Shown: positions 1 to 7,778, counted from the stretch's first letter. The stretch: 17,261 nt of DNA from Methanoculleus sp. UBA77 (GCA_002499455.1 DALN01000174.1:1-17261), one strand, 5' to 3'. The notes: generated by a model from the letters alone, not told the origin. Numbers and translations are program-made.

Positions 1-741
1 GAAGTTCAGGAGCCCGCCGCCGGTGACGTGGCACATCCCGTGAATCTCGCAGGCCTCCGTCACCCGGAGGACCTCGGCGTAGATCCGGGTCGGGGTCAGG
101 AGTTCCTCACCGAGGGTCTTCCCGTTCGCAAGCCTTGTCTCGTAGGAGGCGCAGTCCTCGACGACCCTCCGGGCGAGCGTTAAGCCGTTGCTGTGGATGC
201 CGCTCGAGGGGACGCCGACGACGACGTCGCCGGGGACGATGGTCTCGCCGGTGACGACCTTCTCCTTCTTCTGGACCCCGAGGCACGTCCCGGCAAGGTC
301 GAGGCCGTTCACGAGCCCCTTGAGGGTCGCGGTCTCGCCGCCGACGATGTTCATGTTCGCGAGCCTTGCGCCCTCGTTCAGGCCCACGCCGATCTGGGCC
401 ATCTTCTCGGCCGAGAGGGCGTCGGTCGCGATGTAGTCGACGAACGCCACGGGCTCGAGGTTCATGACGTAGAGGTCGTTGACGTTCATCGCGATGCAGT
501 CGATCCCGACGGTGCTCCAGTCGCCGAGTTCGTCCGCGACGAGCATCTTCGTCCCGACGCCGTCGACGGCGAGCGCGAGGACGAACGGGCCGCAGTCGAT
601 CAGGCCGGCGAAGTGCCCGACCTTGCCGAGCATCGGGAACGCGCCGGCCCGCCGGTAGGTGAGGTTCTCGATCAGCGCCCGGACCGCCCGGGCCTCGAGG
701 TCGATATCGACCCCGGCTTCGCGGTAAGTATGTTCAGTCAT
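1..741 (-). CDS. purM: Phosphoribosylformylglycinamidine cyclo-ligase (AIR synthetase), C-terminus cut by window edge
   Basis: PurM closes the imidazole ring in purine synthesis, turning FGAM and ATP into AIR in the cytoplasm. The minus strand reads from ATG at 741 through 247 residues to the window edge, so roughly the last quarter is missing (family about 330-350 residues). Visible PurM signatures are LAVDGVGTKMLVADELG, the NDLYVMNLEPVAFVDYIA segment, NMNIVGGETATL, PSSGIHSNGLTL and, at the edge, HGMCHVTGGGLLNF. The start follows lysC with an 8-base overlap (lysC stop at 734-736), so the two are probably cotranscribed and translationally coupled. Base use matches lysC. The identification is firm; the linkage to lysC carries no obvious pathway logic beyond shared biosynthetic demand. 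Confidence 0.95.
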   Translation of the reverse strand, partial: MTEHTYREAGVDIDLEARAVRALIENLTYRRAGAFPMLGKVGHFAGLIDCGPFVLALAVDGVGTKMLVADELGDWSTVGIDCIAMNVNDLYVMNLEPVAFVDYIATDALSAEKMAQIGVGLNEGARLANMNIVGGETATLKGLVNGLDLAGTCLGVQKKEKVVTGETIVPGDVVVGVPSSGIHSNGLTLARRVVEDCASYETRLANGKTLGEELLTPTRIYAEVLRVTEACEIHGMCHVTGGGLLNF

Positions 742-2134
742 CTGAGTTCTCCGAGAGACGGAATTCGTCGTGCAGCACCTGCAGGGCGCGTTTGCCGTCG
801 CCGCCCGTCACGACGAAGGAGACGTTCACCTCGCTTGAACCCTGCGAGATCATCATGACGTTGATCCCGGCACGGCCGAGCGCGGAGAAGATCCGGCCCC
901 CGGTGCCGGGGGAGCCGGCCATCCCGGCACCGACGACGGCGACCGCCGCGACGTCCCGGTCGTAGGTGGCCTCGCGCACGACCCCCTGCTGCACGATCGG
1001 GTCGAGGGCGGCCTTCGCGGCATCGAGGTGGGACTCGTCGATGATGAGGGAGATGTTGGCCTCACTGGAGCCCTGCGAGATCATCATGACGTTCACCTCG
1101 CGCTCGGCAAGCGCTCCAAAGATCGTCCGGGCGACGCCGGGCCGGCCGATCATCTGGGCGCCGTTGACGTTGACGAGCGCCACCTTCTCGATCAGGGCGA
1201 TGGCCTTGACCACCCGTTTCTCCTGGTGTTTGTCGCGGAGGACGAGGGTGCCGGGGACTTCGGGCTTGAACGAGTTCTTGACCCGGATCGGGATGTCCTT
1301 CTGCATCGCGGGCTCGATCGAGCGCGGGTGGAGGACCTTCGCGCCGAAGTAGGAGAGCTCCATCACCTCGAGGTAGGAGATGTCGTTCAAGACCCGGGCG
1401 TCCCTGATGAGCCGGGGATCGGAGGTCATCACGCCGTCGACGTCGGTCCAGATCCAGATCTCGTCGGCATCGATCCCGGCGCCGACGACGGCGGCCGAGT
1501 AGTCGGAGCCGCTCCGGCCGAGGGTGGTGATGACGCCCTGCTCGGTCGCCCCCATGAACCCCATGATCACCGGGACGGACTCCGCGAGGAGAGGGGTGAC
1601 CCGGCTCCGGATCCTCCCTTCGCTCGCCGGGAGGGCCCGGGCGTCGCCGTAGTTCGCGGTCGTGACGATCCCGGCCTCGGCGCCGTCGAGGACGGTCGAG
1701 GGGATGCCGCGCTGCCGGAGGGCGGCGCTGACGATCGGGGCGGAGAGCCGCTCCCCGAAGGAGATGATGTAGTCGCGGGACCGTGGAGTCAGTTCTTTCA
1801 GGGTGTGGACCGCGGAGAGGATGTTCTGCAGCCGGGTGAGGCGGTCGTCGATGACCGCGGTCACCTCGTCGGCGTAGTCGGGAGCGGTCTCTTCGAGGAG
1901 CCGGGTGTGCCGGGTCCGCATGGCGTCAAGAAGCGTCCCGAGATCGGGCTGCTCCTTGCTCGCGATGACCTCGTCGGCCACCGCGATGATCTGGTCGGTG
2001 ACCTTCGAGCATGCCGATACCACTACCGCGACCTCGTCGCCTGCCGCACGGTGCGATTCCACGATGTCTGCGACCCGCCGGATACAGTCTGCTTCGCCGA
2101 CGGAGGTGCCGCCGAATTTCATTAAAAGCCTCAT
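734..2134 (-). CDS. lysC: Aspartate kinase with two C-terminal ACT domains
   Basis: Phosphorylates aspartate, the first step towards lysine, threonine and methionine. The 466-residue product has the N-terminal kinase signature KFGGTSVGE near residue 6, the substrate-site stretch ITTLGRSGSDYSA near residue 200, and two ACT domains (about 310-380 and 395-460). The two ACT units carry the near-identical strings VNVMMISQGSSEANIS and INVMMISQGSSEVNVS; this also appears as a DNA direct repeat near 840-865 and 1070-1095. Length is typical of single-function archaeal and bacterial enzymes, with no fused homoserine dehydrogenase. Regulation by end-product amino acids binding the ACT domains is family knowledge. 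The first ATG (2134) was chosen; a second ATG four codons in (MRLLMKFGG) is possible. It is divergent from tfrA and overlaps purM. Confidence 0.95.
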   Translation of the reverse strand: MRLLMKFGGTSVGEADCIRRVADIVESHRAAGDEVAVVVSACSKVTDQIIAVADEVIASKEQPDLGTLLDAMRTRHTRLLEETAPDYADEVTAVIDDRLTRLQNILSAVHTLKELTPRSRDYIISFGERLSAPIVSAALRQRGIPSTVLDGAEAGIVTTANYGDARALPASEGRIRSRVTPLLAESVPVIMGFMGATEQGVITTLGRSGSDYSAAVVGAGIDADEIWIWTDVDGVMTSDPRLIRDARVLNDISYLEVMELSYFGAKVLHPRSIEPAMQKDIPIRVKNSFKPEVPGTLVLRDKHQEKRVVKAIALIEKVALVNVNGAQMIGRPGVARTIFGALAEREVNVMMISQGSSEANISLIIDESHLDAAKAALDPIVQQGVVREATYDRDVAAVAVVGAGMAGSPGTGGRIFSALGRAGINVMMISQGSSEVNVSFVVTGGDGKRALQVLHDEFRLSENSDD

Positions 2135-2194
2135 TCTGGCTCACTAGTCCCCTGCAATTGCTTTATGGTATTATACAACGCACAGACTAATAAG
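2135..2194. promoter_or_regulatory. Shared divergent promoter region of lysC and tfrA
   Basis: The gap between the divergent starts is short and AT-rich compared with its surroundings. On the plus strand CTTTATGGTATT (about 2160-2171) resembles an archaeal TATA box and would place transcription near 2190, almost at the ATG at 2195. On the minus strand TTGTATAATACC (about 2168-2179) would place transcription near 2150, giving lysC a leader of roughly 15 bases. The two boxes overlap, so initiation complexes on the two strands may compete. This is inferred from spacing only. Confidence 0.55.
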
Positions 2195-3826
2195 ATGCTT
2201 GTTGACGAGATTGTGGACGCGCACGTGCTGGTTATCGGGAGCGGCGGCGCCGGGGTACGGGCTGCCATCGAGGCCTCCCGGTACGGCAGTGTGGTCATGG
2301 TCTCCAAGACCATTGCCGGCAAGGGCGGGTGCACGACGATGGCGGAAGGCGGGTTCAACGCCGTCCTCCGTGAGGCGGACTCGATCGAGGTCCACCGCGA
2401 GGACACGCTGAAGGGCGGGGCCTACCTCAACGACCCCGCGCTCGTGGACGCTCTGGTCCGCGAGGCGCCGGAACGGATGGCGGACCTCGTCCGGTGGGGT
2501 GCGGTCTTTGACGTCACCGACGATCGCCAGGTCGCGCAGCGGCCGTTCGGGGGGCAGCGGTTCCCCCGGACATGCTACGCCGGCGACCGGACGGGCCACG
2601 AGCTGATCATGACGCTCCTCGATCGACTGGACGCGACGGATACGCAGCTCTACCAGGAGGTCTCAGTCGTCGATCTCGTCAAGGACGAGGACGGGGCGGT
2701 CGCGGGCGCGATCGCTCTCGACCGGGACGGGAGCCCCGTCCTCTTCTCGGCCGACGCGACGGTGCTCGCGACCGGCGGGGGGACGCAGGTCTACGACGTC
2801 TCGACGAACTCCGCCGCCGGGACCGGGGACGGCTACGCGATGGGATACCGGGCGGGGGCGGAGCTGATCGATATGGAGATGGTCCAGTTCCACCCCACCG
2901 GTGCAATCTACCCCTACGACGCCCGCGGCCGGCTGGTGACGGAGGCGGTCCGGGGCGAGGGCGGGATCCTCTTGAACGCCCGGCGCGAGCGGTTCATGGA
3001 GCGCTACGACCCGGCCCGGATGGAACTCTCGACCCGCGACGTGGTCGCCAGGGCGATCGCGACCGAGGTGCTCGAGGGGCGCGGGACGGCCCGCGGCGGG
3101 GTCTACCTGGACGTGACCCACCTCCCGGCAGAGAAGATCGAGAGCAGGCTCCCGGTGATGCTCGAGCAGTTCCTCGCCTACGGCGTGGACATCCGGCGGG
3201 AGCCGATGGAGGTCGCCCCGACCGCCCACCACATCATGGGCGGGCTCCGGATCACCCCCGAGTGCCGGACGAGCCTTAAGGGGCTCTTCGCCTGCGGGGA
3301 GGTTGCCGGCGGGGTCCACGGGGCAAACCGCCTCGGCGGGAACGCCCTCGCCGAGACGCAGGTCTTCGGGAAGCGGGCCGGGGAGTCCGCCGGGAAGGCG
3401 CCGGCCCGGAGCGGGAAGGTCGACTCCGCCGGAGTCGACGGGGTGCTCCGGGTGCTCGACGGCTTCTTTGAGGGGGCGGCAAGCCCTGCCGCCGTCCGGA
3501 AGGACCTGAAACTGACGATGTGGAGCCAGGCCGGGATCTTCCGGACCGCCCCCGACCTCCGGACGGCGCTCGGCCACATCCGGCGGCTCGCCGACCAGCG
3601 GCTCTGCGCCGCCTCGACGGCGAACCTCCTCGAATGCTGTACGGTCCGCAACATGTGCACCACGGCCTCCCTGATCGTCCGGTGCGCTCTCCTCCGGCCG
3701 GAGAACCGGGGAGCCCACGTCCGGCGGGACGCGACGGTTATCACGGAGCCTGCGGCATCGCCGTTCTCCCACACCTACATATCGCTCGCCCGCGAGGGGA
3801 TCGAGCAGCGGGAGGCCGCGGCATGA
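2195..3826 (+). CDS. tfrA: Thiol:fumarate reductase (CoM/CoB:fumarate oxidoreductase) flavoprotein subunit A
   Basis: Catalytic subunit that reduces fumarate to succinate, with electrons from coenzymes M and B passed through TfrB; in methanogens it serves the incomplete reductive citric acid pathway. The 543-residue product has the FAD fold VLVIGSGGAGVRAAIEA near the N-terminus, the family motifs MVQFHPTGAIYP, VTEAVRGEGG and HHIMGGL, and the C-terminal FAD loop VAGGVHGANRLGGNALAE. In GKGGCTTMAEGG a Cys lies where bacterial FrdA/SdhA has the His that binds FAD covalently, so FAD is probably non-covalent, as reported for methanogen Tfr. An upstream in-frame ATG at 2165 lies inside the likely TATA box, so ATG 2195 is preferred; the mRNA is probably nearly leaderless. 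It overlaps tfrB by ATGA. Succinate dehydrogenase is an alternative name, but the TfrB fusion next door favours Tfr. Confidence 0.88.
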   Translation: MLVDEIVDAHVLVIGSGGAGVRAAIEASRYGSVVMVSKTIAGKGGCTTMAEGGFNAVLREADSIEVHREDTLKGGAYLNDPALVDALVREAPERMADLVRWGAVFDVTDDRQVAQRPFGGQRFPRTCYAGDRTGHELIMTLLDRLDATDTQLYQEVSVVDLVKDEDGAVAGAIALDRDGSPVLFSADATVLATGGGTQVYDVSTNSAAGTGDGYAMGYRAGAELIDMEMVQFHPTGAIYPYDARGRLVTEAVRGEGGILLNARRERFMERYDPARMELSTRDVVARAIATEVLEGRGTARGGVYLDVTHLPAEKIESRLPVMLEQFLAYGVDIRREPMEVAPTAHHIMGGLRITPECRTSLKGLFACGEVAGGVHGANRLGGNALAETQVFGKRAGESAGKAPARSGKVDSAGVDGVLRVLDGFFEGAASPAAVRKDLKLTMWSQAGIFRTAPDLRTALGHIRRLADQRLCAASTANLLECCTVRNMCTTASLIVRCALLRPENRGAHVRRDATVITEPAASPFSHTYISLAREGIEQREAAA

Positions 3827-5286
3827 AGACGATCACCCTCCGGGTCTCCCGGTTCGACCCGGCCGAGGATACGGAGCCGCACATCGAGGAGTATACTGTC
3901 CGGGTGAACGAGGGCGCCCGGGTCCTCCACGTCCTCCACGCGATCCGCGACGAGCACGACCCGACGCTCTCCTACCGCTACTGCTGCGGGTCCGGGCAGT
4001 GCGGGAGCTGCGCCGTCAAGGTGGACGGGAAGCCCGCCCTCGCCTGCATGGCCGAGGCACGCGACGGGATGACGGTCGAGCCGCTCGACCTCCCGGTCGT
4101 CAAAGACCTCACGGTCGACATGGAGCCGGTGATCGCAAAGATCGCCCGGATCTGTCCTGCGGCAGACGCGGGGCTCCCGTCACGCGACGAGATCGCGGCG
4201 ATCAAGCCGCTCCGGGACTGCATCGAGTGCCTCTGCTGCGTCTCGGCCTGCCCGGCGCTCCAGGTGACGGAGTTCGCAGGGCCGACGGTGCTGCGGCAGG
4301 AGATGCGCCTCGCCCTCGACCCGCGGGACTCCGGGGACCGGATCGGCGACGCGATCAAGAAAGGGCTCTTCTACTGCACGACCTGCAAGCGCTGCACGGA
4401 GGTCTGCCCCAAAGAGATCGACATTCCGGGCAAGGCCATCGAGAAACTCCGCGAGGTCGCGAACCGCCGGGGGCTGACCCTCCCCCGCCACCAGGAGGTG
4501 GCGCGACTGATCCGGGAGACCGGGAGGAGCGTCGAGCGGACGCAACCGACGTTCCTCGAGCAGGTGCCGGAGGTGATCGAGCCCGACGGCCCCGTCCGCG
4601 GCGAGGTCGGGTTCTTCGTCGGCTGCATGTTCAACGGCCGGGTGCCGCAGACGGCGCTCGACGCGATGGAGGTCCTGAAGCGCAACGGCATCCGGGTGCT
4701 CGTCCCCCACGACCAGGTCTGCTGCGGCTCGCCGCTGATCCGGACGGGGCAGACGGCGGACGTCGACGACCTGAAGAAGAGGAACATCGAGGCCTTCGCC
4801 CGGAGGGGGATCAGGACCGTGATGACGATCTGCGCCGGGTGCGGGGCGACGCTGAAGAACGACTACGATACGCCGTTTGAGGTGAAGGACGTCACGGAGA
4901 TCCTGACCGAGTACGGGATCGAGCCCCCGGCAAAGCTCGAGATCACGGCGACCTACCACGACCCCTGCCACCTCCTCCGGGGCCAGGGGATCCGCGAGCA
5001 GCCTCGGGAGCTGCTCCGCGAGGCGGTCCGGGAGTTCGTCGAGATGCCCTCGCAGTGCTGCGGCGCCGGCGGCGGCGTCCGGTCGGGGGTACCGGAGGAG
5101 GCGAAAGCCCTCGGCTTGATGCGCGACGAGGCCGTGAAAGCGACCGGCGCCGACGTCGTGGTGACGGTCTGCCCGTTCTGCGAGTTCCATATCGCGGACT
5201 GCACGGACGTGCCGGTGAAGAACCTGGTGACGGTCCTGCTCGAGGGCTACCGGAAGAAGGACGCGGAGCGGCAGGGCTCTGCGTGA
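3823..5286 (+). CDS. tfrB: Thiol:fumarate reductase iron-sulfur/CCG subunit B
   Basis: Partner of TfrA: takes electrons from CoM-SH and CoB-SH and passes them through iron-sulfur clusters to the flavin. The 487-residue product is a fusion. Residues 1-100 form a plant-type ferredoxin domain with Cys 55, 60, 63 and 75 (YCCGSGQCGSC) for a 2Fe-2S cluster. Next come two ferredoxin Cys sets, CIECLCCVSACP and CTTCKRCTEVCP. The C-terminal half has two heterodisulfide-reductase-like CCG modules (GCMFN, CCGSPL, CAGCGATLKNDY; CHLLRG, CCGAGGG, CPFCEFH). This FrdB-plus-HdrB layout and length match methanogen TfrB. The ATG at 3823 overlaps the tfrA stop, giving the usual coupling; longer upstream reading in this frame is antisense-like, arginine/proline-rich sequence inside tfrA. 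Confidence 0.9.
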   Translation: MKTITLRVSRFDPAEDTEPHIEEYTVRVNEGARVLHVLHAIRDEHDPTLSYRYCCGSGQCGSCAVKVDGKPALACMAEARDGMTVEPLDLPVVKDLTVDMEPVIAKIARICPAADAGLPSRDEIAAIKPLRDCIECLCCVSACPALQVTEFAGPTVLRQEMRLALDPRDSGDRIGDAIKKGLFYCTTCKRCTEVCPKEIDIPGKAIEKLREVANRRGLTLPRHQEVARLIRETGRSVERTQPTFLEQVPEVIEPDGPVRGEVGFFVGCMFNGRVPQTALDAMEVLKRNGIRVLVPHDQVCCGSPLIRTGQTADVDDLKKRNIEAFARRGIRTVMTICAGCGATLKNDYDTPFEVKDVTEILTEYGIEPPAKLEITATYHDPCHLLRGQGIREQPRELLREAVREFVEMPSQCCGAGGGVRSGVPEEAKALGLMRDEAVKATGADVVVTVCPFCEFHIADCTDVPVKNLVTVLLEGYRKKDAERQGSA

Positions 5287-5363
5287 GTCTTCCGATCACC
5301 TTCTCTTGTACCTCTATCGGCAACCGAGCGTTATCCAGAGGTTGTGGAAAGCATTTCAACAGG

Positions 5364-5447
5364 GCCGAAAACTTCGCTCTCTCCCGATCCGAGTACCTCC
5401 GGATGCACCGGGCTCGGCGGGGCCGTCCCGAACCGGTACACGGGTAA
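5364..5447 (+). pseudogene. C-terminal remnant of the MNT-linked small protein family
   Basis: This stretch encodes ENFALSRSEYLRMHRARRG and the tail RPEPVHG followed by a stop. It matches residue by residue the C-terminus of the gene at 7827-8092 (KNFGLSRSEYLRMHRARRG, tail RPEPVHGGG). Upstream, VIQRLWKAFQ in a neighbouring frame weakly resembles LIDAFFEHAK of the other copy, which suggests a decayed gene with a frameshift rather than a chance match. No start or body is left. It lies just behind tfrB and marks the beginning of the accessory region; the rest of the 229-base gap (5287-5515) shows nothing else. Confidence 0.6.
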
Positions 5448-5515
5448 CTCCGGGTGGGGCAAAGAGTGCGGCCCCATGGGATGCAATGGCCCGGGGGGTG
5501 GGGGAGGAGGTTCAC

Positions 5516-6118
5516 TCAGACCTGGATGCCTGCCCGGGCAAGCGCATCCTTGATGGAGACGAGCTCCTTCCTGATCTCCGCAAATTCGTCCTCAAGGTGC
5601 TTTTTAGTATCGTTCCGGAGACCTGCAATCTCTTCTTTTGTCTCTCTGCCAAGCTGGAGCATCTGGTCCTGTTTCTCCAGCATCTGGTCCTGTTTCTCCA
5701 GCATCTGGTCCTGTTTCTCCAGCATCCGATCCTGCTTGTCCAACATCTGATCCTGCTTGTCCAGCATCCGGTCAAATTTGGTATCCATGCTGTGCAGTAG
5801 ATTCCCGGCGTAATCCATCCGCTCGAACGTCTCCTCCTGGATGTCTCCCCGGATGATCTCGAAATCGGCGTACTCCCCTGTCGCTTCTTCCCATCTGACG
5901 GTGAACGATTTGACTGCGATGGGCCTTTGTATGATATTGATTGCGTTGATAAAGTCCCGGAGATCCTTCTCGTTCCCCTCTGCAACGATCTCGACCTCCC
6001 CGGTATCGAGGTTCTTCACATAGCCCGAGATATTCCGTTCGAACGTCTCGTTGTACACGCGCTCCCGATAGCCGACCCGCTGGACACGCCCCCGTGCAGT
6101 GGCCACAAATCGTTTCAT
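5516..6118 (-). CDS. Acylphosphatase-domain protein with heptad-repeat coiled-coil tail
   Basis: The first about 90 residues are an acylphosphatase domain: GRVQRVGYRERVYNE carries the catalytic loop (family GxVQGVGFR, catalytic Arg present) and SGYVKNLDTGEVEIVAEG carries the catalytic Asn. The domain could hydrolyse acyl phosphates, but no substrate is known. Residues about 90-115 link to a helical tail in which the seven-residue unit MLDKQDQ/MLEKQDQ repeats five times (about 118-152), followed by a charged helix ending ARAGIQV. This predicts a parallel coiled coil and an oligomer. The family is normally about 90 residues, so the tail doubles its length. ATG 6118 was chosen because a TATA box lies 25-30 bases upstream. 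Neighbours are unrelated, so the gene looks monocistronic. The role of the fusion is unknown; a scaffold or sensor is a guess. Confidence 0.8.
   Translation of the reverse strand: MKRFVATARGRVQRVGYRERVYNETFERNISGYVKNLDTGEVEIVAEGNEKDLRDFINAINIIQRPIAVKSFTVRWEEATGEYADFEIIRGDIQEETFERMDYAGNLLHSMDTKFDRMLDKQDQMLDKQDRMLEKQDQMLEKQDQMLEKQDQMLQLGRETKEEIAGLRNDTKKHLEDEFAEIRKELVSIKDALARAGIQV
5658..5776 (-). repeat. 21-base tandem repeat encoding the heptads
   Basis: Five full 21-base units (5658-5678, 5679-5699, 5700-5720, 5721-5741, 5742-5762) and one partial unit follow head to tail. The first three are identical; the fourth and fifth share four or five changes. Each unit encodes one coiled-coil heptad on the minus strand, so a gain or loss of units keeps the frame and changes coiled-coil length. 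Confidence 0.9.
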
Positions 6119-6141
6119 TCAATTCCACTCTGTATGGCGGA

Positions 6142-6150
6142 CATAAATAG
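6142..6150 (-). promoter_or_regulatory. TATA box of the acylphosphatase gene
   Basis: The minus strand reads CTATTTATG, a good archaeal TATA box centred about 28 bases upstream of ATG 6118. Transcription would begin within a few bases of the start codon, consistent with a leaderless or very short-leader mRNA. Confidence 0.55.
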
Positions 6151-6386
6151 TTTCTCCGGATCTGCACTCCTCCCGGCGGAGGTCTCTCTGGATTGGTTTG
6201 CACCAGAGAAGGGATCGCAGAAGAGCGTACGTGGCGTGCAGTCACCCCTCTTGAAACGGTGCTTTCGTGTGAGGGGGCGCAGGCCACGGTGCACGACTCC
6301 CGGGGCAACGCCACCGGATGCCTCTCCATATCTCTCACGGGACTTCGGTGGGGTGCTGCCGGATTATGCTGCACGGGAGGCCAGGG

Positions 6387-6440
6387 CCTGCCGTAGCGTT
6401 TATGCGCCTGCTCGATGGTCATCAGTGAGTGGAAGATCGC
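6387..6440 (-). pseudogene. C-terminal remnant of a RelE-type toxin
   Basis: The minus strand encodes SLMTIEQAHKRYGR, which closely matches the C-terminus of the intact RelE-like toxin at 6861-7142 (KIMTIERAHKEYSRR). Nothing upstream on that strand looks like the rest of a RelE protein, and the reading runs on without the stop. It appears to be a leftover of a lost toxin gene facing away from the intact module. The remaining bases of the 6119-6617 gap contain no other recognisable gene. Confidence 0.5.
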
Positions 6441-6587
6441 GCCAGGCTGTCCGTATGGTGCCTCCATAGGCCTCCGCATTCCTTCCTCGAAATGACGTTA
6501 CAGCAGGGTAAGAGCAGGCGTTGCAGTACCTATTCGGTCGGGTTGCCCATTGTGGCATATTTACTCATTGTGGCAACAGTGCACATC

Positions 6588-6597
6588 GATAAATACC
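6588..6597 (+). promoter_or_regulatory. TATA box of the antitoxin/RelE operon
   Basis: GATAAATACC lies about 25 bases ahead of ATG 6618, the spacing expected for a leaderless archaeal transcript. Just upstream, CATTGTGGCA occurs twice within about 25 bases (about 6549 and 6566), which could be an operator for the antitoxin; this is only a suggestion from position. Confidence 0.5.
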
Positions 6598-6617
6598 ATG
6601 ACGATCCACAGAGCTGC

Positions 6618-6848
6618 ATGTCTTCCGCCACAAGCGATGCCGGCAGCCAGATCAAGCGTATTCCCGTGAAAGAGCCCACCTGGAGGGACTTGCACGACCT
6701 CAAGGAAGCCGGAGAGAGTTACGACGAGCTGCTCAGCCGGATGATCCGGCGCGAGCGTGACTATCGCGACTGGAAGATGGTCGTCGAGATCGAGGAGACC
6801 GGTGAGTTCGTGGCCTTCGATCCGGACGAGATTTTGCGGGACGATTGA
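6618..6848 (+). CDS. Antitoxin of a RelE-type module (DUF7557-like)
   Basis: A 76-residue acidic protein. Its N-terminal half, KRIPVKEPTWRDLHDLKEAG followed by ESYDELLSRMI, is the pattern of small archaeal ribbon-helix-helix-like antitoxins (strand with Arg/Ile/Pro, then 'xTWxxLxxLKxxGESYDxLLxxMI'). The acidic C-terminus (VEIEETGEFVAFDPDEILRDD) probably wraps the toxin. ATG 6618 is preferred over longer in-frame starts because it falls at the expected transcription start of the TATA box at 6588. The toxin follows after 12 bases. Antitoxins of this kind generally neutralise the toxin and repress their own operon; here this is family inference. Confidence 0.75.
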   Translation: MSSATSDAGSQIKRIPVKEPTWRDLHDLKEAGESYDELLSRMIRRERDYRDWKMVVEIEETGEFVAFDPDEILRDD

Positions 6849-6860
6849 AGGCGGGAGAGC

Positions 6861-7142
6861 GTGTTCACCGTTCTGATCGAGGAAAAGGCACGGGAGTTCT
6901 TAAAGCGGCTCCCCCCAAAAACCCGGCGCATCGTCGTCGAAAAGATCCAGGAACTCGCAGAAGATCCGTTCCCGGGAGGAAACAAGGAGAAACTTGAGTA
7001 TCCCCATCCTCCGGCAGTCTACCGCCTCCATGTCAGCAGATCCTTCACCGTCTTTTACACCATTGAGCACGAGGAGACTACCGTCAGAGTCGCGAAGATC
7101 ATGACGATCGAGAGGGCCCACAAGGAGTACTCGCGCCGGTGA
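6861..7142 (+). CDS. RelE/ParE-superfamily toxin
   Basis: A 93-residue basic protein with the RelE fold pattern: strand FTVLIEEKAREFLKRLPP, a long helix (KTRRIVVEKIQELAEDPFPG), then the beta-sheet core YRLHVSRSFTVFYTI and the tail VRVAKIMTIERAHKEYSRR. RelE proteins of this type usually cut mRNA at the ribosome; ParE relatives inhibit gyrase, and sequence alone does not decide between them. The YRLHV and FTVFYTI strands and C-terminal basic residues favour RelE. It starts with GTG, preceded by GGCGGGAG as a ribosome site, 12 bases after the antitoxin stop, so the two form an operon. Length is normal and the frame is clean. Confidence 0.8.
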   Translation: MFTVLIEEKAREFLKRLPPKTRRIVVEKIQELAEDPFPGGNKEKLEYPHPPAVYRLHVSRSFTVFYTIEHEETTVRVAKIMTIERAHKEYSRR

Positions 7143-7202
7143 GATCCCGGCCGTGCCCGCGGTTCCGGACGACGCCGGGAGCGGGCCGGCTGCCGGTGTA
7201 GC

Positions 7203-7233
7203 CGACACACCCGAAGGGGTTGTGCGGGTGTCG
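7203..7233 (+). terminator. Hairpin behind the RelE gene
   Basis: CGACAC..CCG pairs with CGGGTGTCG (nine pairs with a two-base bulge) around a loop that itself contains CCC-GAA-GGG. It sits 60 bases behind the toxin stop without a following T run, so it may be an RNA-stabilising or C(GNA)G-type hairpin rather than a terminator. Nothing else is recognisable in the 7143-7376 gap except the promoter of the next gene. Confidence 0.25.
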
Positions 7234-7344
7234 ACGGGCGGAACGTGCGTGGATAGCGGAGCAGCCTGTGTGCCGGGGAGATAAGAACCGGCATACACTA
7301 CGGTGAACGACCCCGCCCGGAAGGCGCGAGGTAGTTCACAAGAA

Positions 7345-7353
7345 GGTTTATCG
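7345..7353 (+). promoter_or_regulatory. TATA box of the MNT nucleotidyltransferase gene
   Basis: GGTTTATCG is centred about 28 bases before ATG 7377, matching a leaderless archaeal promoter. Confidence 0.45.
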
Positions 7354-7376
7354 AGGCGACGGGTGAATTATCTCCA

Positions 7377-7778
7377 ATGGAGGCCCACGATATCCGGATC
7401 AGGGACCAGATCCTGGACCACTTCCGGGAGGTCCTCCCCTCGATCAGGGCCATTCTGCTCTTCGGCTCGCGTGTCATGGGCTACGCGGGCCCCGATTCCG
7501 ATACCGATCTCTGCCTGATCCTGAACGAGGGGGCGGACAGGACCGCGGTGCACGAGAGGGTGCTCCTCGCCCCGGAGGGATACGATATCGTCGTCTATGA
7601 CGAGATCCCCTGGTATCTCCGGGGAGGGATACTCGAGCGGCACTGCATCGTATACGCAGAGGACCCCGGCGACCTTGACTTCTGGCTCTACAAGCAACGC
7701 CGGATCTGGTCGGATATGAAGCGGCGCCAGCAGAAAGTGTCTGCCCGGGACCTCTTACGGCGCATCGGGCACTCCTGA
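7377..7778 (+). CDS. MNT-type (minimal) nucleotidyltransferase, putative MntA-like antitoxin
   Basis: A 133-residue polymerase-beta-fold protein. After a helix (IRDQILDHFREVLPSI) comes the nucleotidyltransferase core AILLFGSRVMGYAGPDSDTD: the GS motif is followed about ten residues later by the Asp-x-Asp pair that binds metal. A third acid could be in YDIVVYDEI. Known relatives (MntA) add AMP or GMP to a HepT toxin, but no HepT gene is present here. Instead a small gene of unknown family starts about 20-50 bases downstream, and a fragment of the same family lies behind tfrB. A likely leaderless promoter is seen upstream. A second, truncated copy of the N-terminus exists at 10949-11050. The fold is certain; the antitoxin role is inferred from the family and setting. 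Confidence 0.8.
   Translation: MEAHDIRIRDQILDHFREVLPSIRAILLFGSRVMGYAGPDSDTDLCLILNEGADRTAVHERVLLAPEGYDIVVYDEIPWYLRGGILERHCIVYAEDPGDLDFWLYKQRRIWSDMKRRQQKVSARDLLRRIGHS

Noticed and set aside
193..858. Long plus-strand reading frame opposite purM
   Set aside because: It is the antisense of purM and lysC in GC-rich DNA; the product is repetitive, rich in Asp, Val and Arg, and has no domain.
1028..2125. 365-codon plus-strand reading frame opposite lysC
   Set aside because: Antisense of a firmly identified gene; composition (Gly, Asp, Val) is that of a mirrored GC-rich gene.
2663..3772. 369-codon minus-strand reading frame opposite tfrA
   Set aside because: Antisense of tfrA, proline- and arginine-rich, without motifs or ribosome site.
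4180..5190. 336-codon minus-strand reading frame opposite tfrB
   Set aside because: Antisense of tfrB, whose Cys motifs are unmistakable on the plus strand.
5658..5776. Possible CRISPR array
   Set aside because: The 21-base units follow each other without spacers and encode protein heptads.
5772..6479. 235-codon minus-strand frame as a single gene
   Set aside because: Most of it is the shifted frame of the acylphosphatase gene; only the short RelE-like piece near its beginning is meaningful.
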